This document shows positions 17,689 through 25,228 of a stretch of 64,000 nt of DNA, one piece after another. Within the stretch, counting starts at the first letter, position 1. Each line of letters begins with the position of its first letter. Under the pieces are notes generated by a model that saw nothing but the letters and a program-made list of their open reading frames with translations, ran no database searches and was not told the DNA's origin. Source of the stretch: Cupriavidus pauculus (GTDB taxonomy: Bacteria > Pseudomonadota > Gammaproteobacteria > Burkholderiales > Burkholderiaceae); assembly GCF_002858765.1 (NCBI RefSeq), contig NZ_PJRP01000008.1, positions 124,001-188,000 of the forward strand, in the 5' to 3' direction. The position numbers and the translations under genes are program-made.

Positions 17689-17704
17689 GAATGATTCCTA
17701 TTAG
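17689..17704 (+). promoter_or_regulatory. Fur-box-like site upstream of the second TonB receptor
   Basis: GAATGATTCCTATTAG matches the site at 13895 in 13 of its first 14 bases. It lies about 108 bp upstream of the receptor start, a plausible iron-responsive operator. Confidence 0.6.
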
Positions 17705-17811
17705 TGTCTGTTGGCTCGCTAGCGGCCCGGATTCGGGCGGCGCGCCAGCCACGGTCGACGAAATGTATTGCATTCGTCGCTTCTCTTACCTGATCCGAAT
17801 TGTCCGAAGCC

Positions 17812-19974
17812 ATGCACCACCCTGCCCGTCGCGGCCATGCGCCACGTCCCCGCACCATTGCCACTCTTGCGTCCGCGCTGATCGCCGGCCTGCCGGCCGC
17901 CGCGCTGGCCCAGGCAGCCTCGTCAGGCCAGGCGCTGCCGACCGTGACGGTCTCGGCGGGCAAGACGCTGCCGGGCAATCCCAACGAGACGGTCAGCACC
18001 GGTACCAAGACGGACACCCCGCTGCGCGACATCCCGGCCGCCATCTCGGTGATTCCCGAGGACGTGCTGCGCGACCAGGGCGCGATCGACCTGAACTACG
18101 CGCTGCAGAACTCGGCGGGCGCGCAGGCCCAACTGGCGGGCGGCTACGGTTTTGCCAACAACTACACGATTCGCGGGCTGGCCATGCGCTTCCTGCGCGA
18201 TGGCTACGTCGACGGCCCGAGCCAGAACGGCTACTACCGCACCATGTACGACGTGGACCGCATCGAGGTGCTCAAGGGCCCCGGTTCGGCGCTGTACGGT
18301 TCGGGTCAGCCCGGCGGCACGGTGAACATCGTCACCAAACAGCCGCAGCCGAAATTCAGTGCCGAAGTCGGCGCCTTTGGCGGCAGCTTCGGCACGTGGG
18401 GCACCTATGTGGACGTGGGTGGCCCGGTCAGCTCGCAGGTCAATGCGCGCCTGATCGCCGATTACGAGAAAAGCGACGGCTACCGGGGCCTGGGCCGCGA
18501 CATCCGCGAGGTCTCGCCATCGTTCAGCTGGGCCTACGACACCAACAAGACGCTGACGATCGACTACGACCACCGCGACATCAGCATCGTCCCGGACAAC
18601 TACGGCATCGTTTTCAACAACCAGGGCAAGATCGCCGGCGCCCCCCGCGACGCGCGCTACTACAGCCCGTTCAACGACACGCGCCAGCTGATCGACCGCG
18701 TCACCGTCAGTCACGACTGGCGCATCGACCCGGCGCTGACCATGCGCACGGCGTTCATCTATGACGAACGCTCGCTGGACATGACCCGCAATGCCGGCGG
18801 CAACGGCGGCAACGCGCAGAACCAGATGACCGGCCGCACGGCGCGCACGCAGTTCGACGACGGCCACTTCATCCTGGCCCAGAACGAGCTGGTATGGAAG
18901 ACGCGCACCGGCCCGGTGGACCACACCGTGCTGTTCGGCGTGGAGTATTCGGACACCCATATCAATACCGTCCGCAACGGCTACAACCTGCCGAACATTC
19001 TCAACATCAACGCGCCGGTGGTGCCCGAAACCACGCTGGCCGGCCTGGCGGCCGTGCCCGCACAGGGCTTCAACCGGGTGCTCAAGCAGGAGGACGTCGG
19101 CGTCTACCTGCAGGACCAGCTGGCCTTTGGCGAACACTTCAAGCTGCGCGGCGCGGTGCGTAACGACAACGTGAAGTTCAGCGATGTGGGCACCCAGGGC
19201 ACGGCGTTCCGGTCCATCGGCGCCACCCAGAACCTGACGTCGGGCTCGCTGGGCGGCGTGTGGCAGCCCACGCGCGCGCTGTCGTTCTACGCGGGCGTAT
19301 CGACCAGCAAGTTCATCAATGTGTCGACCGAGCCGGCGGCGCTGTCCGCCGAGCCGGAAAGCGCGCTGCAGAAGGAAATCGGCGTCAAGGCCGAATTCCT
19401 GGACGGCAAGCTCAACACCAATGTGTCGCTGTTCGAGACCACGCGGAAGAACTACTACATCACGCTGCCGGGTGCGCTGAGCCCCACCCCCGATGGCCGC
19501 GACAAGAGCCGCGGCGTGGAAATGGAGCTGTCGGCCATGCCGATGCCGGGCTGGACGGTGCTGGCCAACTTCGTGCTGCAGAACGTGGATGTGGAATCGA
19601 ACACGCTGGCATCGAACGCGATCATGGGCGTGAACAACCGCAGCATCGCCGGCACGCGTCCCGCAGGCGTGGCCCGCACGGGCGGCCGCCTGTGGACGAC
19701 CTACGACTTCCAGCAGCAGGCGCTGCACGGCTGGGGTGTGGGCCTGGGCCTGACCTACAAGGGCGACAGCTACGCCGATTCGCTGAACCTGTACCAGGTG
19801 CCGTCGTACGTGGTGCTGGATGCGGCGATCTACTACCGCCAGAAGAAGTTCGACGTGACGCTGAACCTGCGCAACCTGACCGACAAGACGTACTACACGT
19901 CGCCGACGTTCTCGGGCGCACTGCCCGGCGACAAGCGCAGCGCCATGCTGACGGCCCGTTACCGCTTCCAGTGA
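17812..19974 (+). CDS. TonB-dependent siderophore receptor, FhuA/FoxA/FpvA-like
   Basis: 720 residues from ATG at 17812; a TTG at 17800 is in frame. A signal peptide with an Arg-rich start ends near ALAQA. The plug domain shows TPLRDIPAAISVIPEDVLRDQGA, YTIRGLAMRF and IEVLKGPGSALYGSGQPGG, the usual siderophore-receptor motifs. The barrel ends RYRFQ rather than in the usual terminal Phe. There is no N-terminal signalling (STN) domain, so it is not a FecA-type transducer. The DUF4198-like gene begins 8 bases after its stop. A Fur-box-like site precedes it. Confidence 0.93.
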   Translation: MHHPARRGHAPRPRTIATLASALIAGLPAAALAQAASSGQALPTVTVSAGKTLPGNPNETVSTGTKTDTPLRDIPAAISVIPEDVLRDQGAIDLNYALQNSAGAQAQLAGGYGFANNYTIRGLAMRFLRDGYVDGPSQNGYYRTMYDVDRIEVLKGPGSALYGSGQPGGTVNIVTKQPQPKFSAEVGAFGGSFGTWGTYVDVGGPVSSQVNARLIADYEKSDGYRGLGRDIREVSPSFSWAYDTNKTLTIDYDHRDISIVPDNYGIVFNNQGKIAGAPRDARYYSPFNDTRQLIDRVTVSHDWRIDPALTMRTAFIYDERSLDMTRNAGGNGGNAQNQMTGRTARTQFDDGHFILAQNELVWKTRTGPVDHTVLFGVEYSDTHINTVRNGYNLPNILNINAPVVPETTLAGLAAVPAQGFNRVLKQEDVGVYLQDQLAFGEHFKLRGAVRNDNVKFSDVGTQGTAFRSIGATQNLTSGSLGGVWQPTRALSFYAGVSTSKFINVSTEPAALSAEPESALQKEIGVKAEFLDGKLNTNVSLFETTRKNYYITLPGALSPTPDGRDKSRGVEMELSAMPMPGWTVLANFVLQNVDVESNTLASNAIMGVNNRSIAGTRPAGVARTGGRLWTTYDFQQQALHGWGVGLGLTYKGDSYADSLNLYQVPSYVVLDAAIYYRQKKFDVTLNLRNLTDKTYYTSPTFSGALPGDKRSAMLTARYRFQ

Positions 19975-19982
19975 GGACACCC

Positions 19983-20717
19983 ATGACACGCCTTGCATCG
20001 ATGGCTGGCCTGGCGGCCGCCTGTATCGCCCTGGCACTGCCCACGGCTGCCCGCGCGCACTACCTGTGGCTGGAGCAGGACAAGGCCGGCGGCCACCTCT
20101 ACTTCGGCGAATACGAGGAGCTGGTGCGCGAGCAATCGCCGGGCCGACTGGACGAAATGCCCAGCCCGCAAATCCGCGCCACGGCGGCCCAGCCTGGTCA
20201 GGCAAACCCGCTGCCGGCCCGGCGCGAGACCGGCGGCTTCGCCTTTGCCCGCCCCGCACGCGGCGCCACGGTGACGGCCACGGAATCCGCCTACGCGGTC
20301 AAGGACTGGACCCGTGCCGGCATCGGCATCGTCAAGCCGATGTTCTACGCGCGTCTGGTCGGCGCCACGCCAGCCGGCGATGCCGACGCCATGACGCTCG
20401 ACATCCTGCCCACCGGCACGCGCGGCGAGTACCGCGTGGTCTTCCAGGGTGCCCCGCTGCCCGCCACGGACGTGCGCATCATCGCGCCCAACGCCTGGAC
20501 GCGCGAGGCCACCACGGGCAAGGACGGACGCGTTCGCTTCGACTTCCCGTGGCGCGGCCAGTACATCCTGCACGTGGTGCATCTGGAGCGCACGCCCGGC
20601 ACGTTCGAGGGCAAGTCGTACGAGGCGGTACGGCATCGGGCGACGGCAACGCTCTACGTACCGGCCGGTCCCGCGACGCCGGTGCCGGCGCGCTGGCAGC
20701 CGTCGATGCCGCACTAG
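19983..20717 (+). CDS. DUF4198-like exported protein linked to the TonB receptor
   Basis: 244 residues. A signal peptide of about 23 residues cleaves before HYLWLEQDK, the characteristic AHxxWL start of DUF4198-type periplasmic proteins. The rest is beta-rich, with a carboxypeptidase-regulatory-like segment (TGKDGRVRFDFPWRGQYILHVVH) near the C-terminus. Such proteins accompany TonB receptors and metal transporters and may bind metal or siderophore. It begins 8 bases after the receptor stop, so it is co-transcribed. Confidence 0.8.
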   Translation: MTRLASMAGLAAACIALALPTAARAHYLWLEQDKAGGHLYFGEYEELVREQSPGRLDEMPSPQIRATAAQPGQANPLPARRETGGFAFARPARGATVTATESAYAVKDWTRAGIGIVKPMFYARLVGATPAGDADAMTLDILPTGTRGEYRVVFQGAPLPATDVRIIAPNAWTREATTGKDGRVRFDFPWRGQYILHVVHLERTPGTFEGKSYEAVRHRATATLYVPAGPATPVPARWQPSMPH

Positions 20718-20864
20718 GCGGTCGGGCGTATCTGGAGTCGGGTGAGGGCCCCCACGCAGTTGTGTGGCATCGCATACACTTCGGGCAATTGACGCTGCCG
20801 CCATGGTGCCGATTGTCCGGAGGTGGCTCATCATTGCGTTCTGCCACTTTCGCCCCACCCGACC

Positions 20865-21776
20865 ATGAAGCGCCAATTCGACGATCTACAACTGGGCAGC
20901 ATCGAACTGTTCTGCCTGGCGGCCGAACTCAGCAGCTTCACGGCGGCGGCCGTGGCGGCGGGCGTGACGCCGGCGGCGGTCAGCCGCAGTGTGTCGAGGC
21001 TGGAGGAGCGGCTCGGCGTCAGGCTGTTCGTGCGCACCACGCGCCAGATCCGGCTGACGGACGAAGGCCGCACCTACTTCGACGAGACCCGCCAGGCGCT
21101 GGCCCAGCTGGTGGATGCCGAGCGGCAGATCAGCGGCCAGCACGCCACGCCCGCCGGCCGCCTGCGCATCAGCCTGCCCACCCCGTACGCGCACTACCGC
21201 GTGCTGCCGGTGCTGCCGGAATTCCGCGAGCGATACCCCGAGGTGGATGTCGACGTCCATATCAGCAACCGCAATGTGGACTTTGCCGACGACACCTATG
21301 ACCTGTCCGTGCGTGGCCGCGCGCCCGACGATTCCACGCTGATCGCGCGCAAGCTGGAAGATGCGGAAATGGTGGTGGTGGCCACCCCCGCGTACCTGAA
21401 GCGCCACGGCACCCCGAAGACGCTCGACGACCTGCTGGCGCACGAATGCATCCAGTTTGAACGCCCCAGCAGCGGCCGGCGCATTCCATGGACGTTTCGC
21501 CAGGATGGCGAAGATATCGACGTGGTCACCACGGGGGCCATCGCCACGTCCGAAGACGCCCTCGGCGGCGCCACGCTGGCCCGGGCCGGTGCTGGCCTGT
21601 TCCAGACCTATCGCTTCGTCGTCGAGCAGGACCTGCGTGAAGGCACGCTCGTGCAAGTGCTGCAGGACTATGGCGGCAGCACGCGCCCGTTCGTGCTGCT
21701 CTACCCGCATGCGCGGCATGTCTCGCGGCGGGTGCGCACGTTCGTCGACTTCCTGGTCGACAAGTTCTCCGCGTAG
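20865..21776 (+). CDS. LysR-family transcriptional regulator
   Basis: 303 residues from ATG at 20865 (MKRQFDDLQLGSIELFCLAA); a leader to 20823 is open but lacks support. The HTH is FTAAAVAAGVTPAAVSRSVSRLEERLGVRLFVRTTR at about 20-55, followed by a LysR substrate domain of the CrgA-like type. An MFS gene follows 142 bp downstream, with one copy of the 29-bp element and an AT-rich palindrome between them. It may act on both copies of that element, including the ridA operon copy, which is an inference. Confidence 0.92.
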   Translation: MKRQFDDLQLGSIELFCLAAELSSFTAAAVAAGVTPAAVSRSVSRLEERLGVRLFVRTTRQIRLTDEGRTYFDETRQALAQLVDAERQISGQHATPAGRLRISLPTPYAHYRVLPVLPEFRERYPEVDVDVHISNRNVDFADDTYDLSVRGRAPDDSTLIARKLEDAEMVVVATPAYLKRHGTPKTLDDLLAHECIQFERPSSGRRIPWTFRQDGEDIDVVTTGAIATSEDALGGATLARAGAGLFQTYRFVVEQDLREGTLVQVLQDYGGSTRPFVLLYPHARHVSRRVRTFVDFLVDKFSA

Positions 21777-21797
21777 CCGCCCCCTTTTGCGCATCCG

Positions 21798-21826
21798 GAA
21801 CATCACTTGATACATGGCGGAACAAG
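21798..21826 (+). promoter_or_regulatory. Candidate operator upstream of the MFS gene (copy 2 of a 29-bp element)
   Basis: Same element as 10603-10631 (25 of 29 identical). It lies 92 bp upstream of the MFS start, close to the 102-bp distance seen for ridA, though in the opposite orientation relative to its gene. This copy has the fuller dyad CTTGATAC...GGAACAAG. Confidence 0.5.
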
Positions 21827-21854
21827 CCAGGGCGGCGGCCGCGTCTATCATTCC

Positions 21855-21872
21855 CATATAAAGATTTTTATA
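21855..21872. promoter_or_regulatory. AT-rich palindrome in the MFS promoter region
   Basis: ATATAAA and TTTATAT flank GATT, standing out from GC-rich surroundings 47 bp before the MFS start. It could be a promoter -10 region or an operator. Confidence 0.35.
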
Positions 21873-21918
21873 TTGTTATTCATCTCGTTTAGAGAATCAT
21901 GGATAGCAGCCCGCGATC

Positions 21919-23091
21919 ATGTCGAATGCCACCGCCTCCTCCGTTCCCGTTCCGCAAACCCAAAGCGACGCCGGCGCAGGGAAATCGCTGGGCGAAGCCA
22001 TCGCGGCCGCGCTGGCGCTGGCCGTGGCGATGGGATTCGGCCGCTTTGCCTTCACGGGCATGTATCCGCTGATGGTGCGAGACGGCACGATGAGCGTGGC
22101 GACAGGGTCGCTCGCCGCGTCGGCCAACTATGCGGGCTACCTGCTGGGTGCGCTGCTGGCCGCGCGCGTCGCGCCCGCCCGGGCCGGCTTCTGGTCGCGC
22201 GTGGCGCTGGCCGGGACGGTGGTGTCGCTGGCGGCACTGGCCTTGCCGCTGCCCGGCTCGGGGCTGGTCGTCGTTCGCTTTGTTTCCGGCGTGCTCAGCG
22301 CGCTGGCCCTGGTCGGCGCCGCGTCGTGGCTGCTGCACGTGCGGGGCCGGCACGATCGCGCGCCGTTGATGTTTTCCGGTGTGGGGATCGGCATCGTGGT
22401 ATCCGCCGAACTGATCGCGGTCGGTAACCTGGCACAGTGGCACAGCCTGGTGCTATGGCTCGGGCTGGCCATCGGCGCGCTGGTTCTGAGCGGGCTGGCA
22501 TGGCAGGCGTTGGGCCTGCAGGCCCGCACCGGCGATGCACCGTCTGCCACCGTGGCCCCGCAGGGCATCCTCGGCCCGGCACCGCTGATTGCCAGCTACG
22601 GCCTGGCAGGCTTCGGCTACATCATTACCGCCACCTACCTGCCGCTGTTTGTGCGCGACGCGCTGGGTCCGATCGATCCGATCCACGTGTGGGCCGTCTT
22701 CGGCCTGGGTGCCGCGCCGTCCTGTTTCCTGTGGCACGCCGTGCATGAGCGCCTGGGCACCCGCCGCGCCATGCAATGGAATCTTGGCGTGCAGGCCGTG
22801 GGCGTGGTGCTGCCCGCGTTGAGCCATACGGCGCTGGCCTACCTGATCAGCGCCGTGCTGGTCGGGGGCACGTTCATGGGCACTGTCACGATCGCCGCGC
22901 CGGCTGCGCGCCGCCTGGCCCACCGGGTCAAGTTCAACCTGTTTGCCGTGATGACGGCCGCATATGGCGTCGGGCAGATCGTTGGCCCGCTGGTGTCCAC
23001 GGCACTGATGCACGGCAGCAACAACTTTGGCGAACCGCTGGGCGTGGCCGCCACGGCACTGGTGATCGCCGCCACGCTCTGCGTGCTTTGA
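21919..23091 (+). CDS. YbfB/YjiJ-family MFS transporter
   Basis: 390 residues and about 12 hydrophobic helices. The start of helix 1 (LALAVAMGFGRFAFTGMYPLMVRDG) with its GFGRFA motif, and SANYAGYLLGAL in helix 2, are typical of YbfB/YjiJ-type MFS proteins (MFS_4). Substrates in this family are mostly unknown. It lies downstream of a LysR gene, with a candidate operator between them. Confidence 0.88.
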   Translation: MSNATASSVPVPQTQSDAGAGKSLGEAIAAALALAVAMGFGRFAFTGMYPLMVRDGTMSVATGSLAASANYAGYLLGALLAARVAPARAGFWSRVALAGTVVSLAALALPLPGSGLVVVRFVSGVLSALALVGAASWLLHVRGRHDRAPLMFSGVGIGIVVSAELIAVGNLAQWHSLVLWLGLAIGALVLSGLAWQALGLQARTGDAPSATVAPQGILGPAPLIASYGLAGFGYIITATYLPLFVRDALGPIDPIHVWAVFGLGAAPSCFLWHAVHERLGTRRAMQWNLGVQAVGVVLPALSHTALAYLISAVLVGGTFMGTVTIAAPAARRLAHRVKFNLFAVMTAAYGVGQIVGPLVSTALMHGSNNFGEPLGVAATALVIAATLCVL

Positions 23092-23133
23092 CGGCTTGGA
23101 ACGCCTGGAGCGCTTTGGGCCCGGCCCGCGAGA

Positions 23134-24108
23134 TCAGGCCACCGCGGCGCCGTGGAAATGCGGCAGCACCGTTTCGGCCACCTCTTCGAGTACCTCTGCG
23201 GGGGGCCGCGCCGAATCGGTGATATTGAGCGCCACGTGATGCGTGCCCGCTTCGCGCATTTCCGAAAGCAGGTCTATCAGCGCCCGCGCGCCGGTGCGAT
23301 AGCCGAGATTCAATGGCGATGGCGCCTCGTCAGGCCGCTCGGACAATTCCAGACGCATGGCCGCACCGAAGGCCCGAAACTGCTCGGGCGCCCCGCGCTC
23401 CACAGCAATACGCCAAAGCCGATGCCGCTCACGCTGGGTGTCGGGATCGCGGTGATAGGTCATCCAGCCAATGGCATGACGCGCGATCCAGTCGACGCTC
23501 TGCCCACCCGAGCCCACCGCCAGCAGCGGCACGGCGCGCGGCTGGTGCGGCAGCAGGTAGAAGTCCGGCGCGCCTTCGGGCTGCAGGTCCGGCATCACGC
23601 GCGACGGCACCCCGACGGACGCGCCAACAGTCTCCCAATGATCACGGAACAGGTCGCGCCGCGCTTCGGTGTCGCGGCCGAATGCAGCATATTCAGGGGG
23701 ACGGTCGCCCGATCCCAACCCCAGGATGAAGCGCTGACCCGATAGCGCACTAACTGAAATCGCCGCCTTGGCGATATGCAGCGGATGCCGCAGCGTCAGC
23801 ACGATGGCACCGCTGGCCAGCGCAATCCGCCGGGTCCGCGTGGCCAGCGCACCGAGCAGCACCCAGGGATCGAGATGCCCGACCGGATCGGGATACCCCG
23901 CGCTGTTCAGCGGCACATCGCGCACCCATAACGCCCGGTAGCCCAGTGCATCGGCGCGCGCCGCGAGGTCCAGCTGCGCATGGAAATCCGGTGCGATCTC
24001 GCCCTTGCCCAGCAGCGGCAGCACCAGGCCCACCGACAGGGCGTCCTGACGGAACACCGTTGTCTCGATGGGCTGCACGCCGGCCGCCATACCTCCAAGC
24101 GTCGTCAT
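23134..24108 (-). CDS. LLM-class (luciferase-like) flavin-dependent oxidoreductase
   Basis: 324 residues with the F420/FMN TIM-barrel pattern: LGYRALWVRDVPLN, LGALATRTRRIALASGAIVLTLRHPLHIAKA and FILGLGSGDRPPEYAAFG. It starts with GGAGG five bases before ATG. It probably oxidises an unknown small molecule using reduced FMN from a partner reductase. It is convergent with the MFS gene and divergent from the SDR at 24296. Confidence 0.88.
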   Translation of the reverse strand: MTTLGGMAAGVQPIETTVFRQDALSVGLVLPLLGKGEIAPDFHAQLDLAARADALGYRALWVRDVPLNSAGYPDPVGHLDPWVLLGALATRTRRIALASGAIVLTLRHPLHIAKAAISVSALSGQRFILGLGSGDRPPEYAAFGRDTEARRDLFRDHWETVGASVGVPSRVMPDLQPEGAPDFYLLPHQPRAVPLLAVGSGGQSVDWIARHAIGWMTYHRDPDTQRERHRLWRIAVERGAPEQFRAFGAAMRLELSERPDEAPSPLNLGYRTGARALIDLLSEMREAGTHHVALNITDSARPPAEVLEEVAETVLPHFHGAAVA

Positions 24109-24295
24109 CGCATCCTCCGTTCCCTGACAGATCGCCGCATCATGCCACGCCCCCGCACTTGTTACCGCCGCGCATAACTGTTTGTGCGGCGGTGCCGTTC
24201 AATCGCGGGCTTGCCTCACCTACATTTGCATCCATCGACCACGTCGATTCGATTGGCAGCGATGCCAAGGTCAACCAAATCAAAGAGGCAAAATC

Positions 24296-25024
24296 ATGAG
24301 CACCACGCAAACCACCCAAGCAACGCAAAAGGTCGCCATCGTCACGGGCGCTTCGCAAGGTATCGGCGCAGAGCTGGTCAAGGCCTACCGCCAGCGCGGC
24401 TACCGCGTCGTGGCCACCGCGCGCAGCATCCAACAACCCGATGACGCCAACATCATGGCCGTGCCGGGCGACATCGCCGATCCCGACACCGCCCGCCGGG
24501 TGGTCTCGCAGGCCATCGAGAAGTTTGGCCGCGTCGATGCCCTGGTCAACAACGCCGGCATCTTCATCGCCAAGCCTTTTACCAGCTACACGGCCGAGGA
24601 CTTCGCCACCAAGACCGGCGTGAACCTGGCCGGCTTCTTCTACATCACGCAACTGGCCATCGCGCAGATGGAAAAGCAGGGCAGCGGCCACGTGGTGAGC
24701 ATCACCACCAGCCTGGTCGACCATGCCATCCAGGGCGTGCCGTCGGTGCTGGCATCGCTGACCAAGGGCGGCATCAACTCGGCCACCAAGTCGCTGGCCG
24801 TGGAATATGCCCGCCGGGGCATCCGTGTGAACGCCGTGTCGCCCGGCATCATCAAGTCGCCGATGCACGCGCCGGAAACCCATGAAGCGCTTGGCGCGCT
24901 GCACCCGATGGGCCATATGGGCGAAATGAGCGATATCGCCGAGGCCGTGCTGTTCCTGGAATCGGCACCGTTCATTACCGGCGAGATCCTGCACGTCGAC
25001 GGCGGCCAGAGCGCCGGCCACTAA
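24296..25024 (+). CDS. SDR-family oxidoreductase with the catalytic Tyr replaced
   Basis: 242 residues from ATG at 24296, preceded by AGAGG. It has a good NAD-binding loop (VTGASQGIGAELV, residues 16-28), NNAG at 85-88 and Lys157 in SLTKGGI. The residue four before the Lys, Tyr in active SDRs, is Ala153 (VPSVLASLTKGG), and no nearby Tyr could substitute; Ser139 is near the Ser site. Related SDRs with VLASLTKGG occur in beta-proteobacteria as far as I recall. Cofactor binding seems intact but chemistry is uncertain. A strong terminator follows. Confidence 0.85.
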   Translation: MSTTQTTQATQKVAIVTGASQGIGAELVKAYRQRGYRVVATARSIQQPDDANIMAVPGDIADPDTARRVVSQAIEKFGRVDALVNNAGIFIAKPFTSYTAEDFATKTGVNLAGFFYITQLAIAQMEKQGSGHVVSITTSLVDHAIQGVPSVLASLTKGGINSATKSLAVEYARRGIRVNAVSPGIIKSPMHAPETHEALGALHPMGHMGEMSDIAEAVLFLESAPFITGEILHVDGGQSAGH

Positions 25025-25095
25025 GTCGCCCGCCGGGGCGGCCCACCCGGCCGTCCCGGCATGGTGCGGCACTACCCTGCACTACCGGCTACCAG

Positions 25096-25134
25096 CAAGA
25101 CGGCCCGCCCCTCCGGCGGGCCGTCTTGCGTTTT
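25096..25134 (+). terminator. Intrinsic terminator after the SDR gene
   Basis: A perfect 14-bp stem, CAAGACGGCCCGCC (25096-25109) with GGCGGGCCGTCTTG (25115-25128) and a 5-base loop, is followed by CGTTTT. It is the clearest rho-independent terminator in the window and separates the SDR from the lipoyl-E3 gene. Confidence 0.85.
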
Positions 25135-25228
25135 GATAAGTGTAAACCCCTATCCAGGCATCATATGGCCGCACGCGTGCTCTCCTAGACTGGAAGCTTT
25201 CGCCACACGAAAACCCAGAAGGAAGAAC

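Larger units (their letters stand above)
17441..17811. other. 371-bp divergent intergenic region upstream of LuxR-type gene and second TonB receptor
   Basis: No gene is supported. It holds a weak Fur-like site at 17502-17517, two direct copies of GGACATYTGCCC at 17585-17596 and 17648-17659 (63 bp apart), each embedded in an inverted repeat, and a good Fur-like site at 17689-17704. This is an unusually dense regulatory region. Confidence 0.6.

Noticed and set aside
17923..20259. Minus-strand open frame of 778 codons opposite the second TonB receptor
   Set aside because: Shadow of the receptor gene; composition typical of an antisense frame and no recognisable motif.
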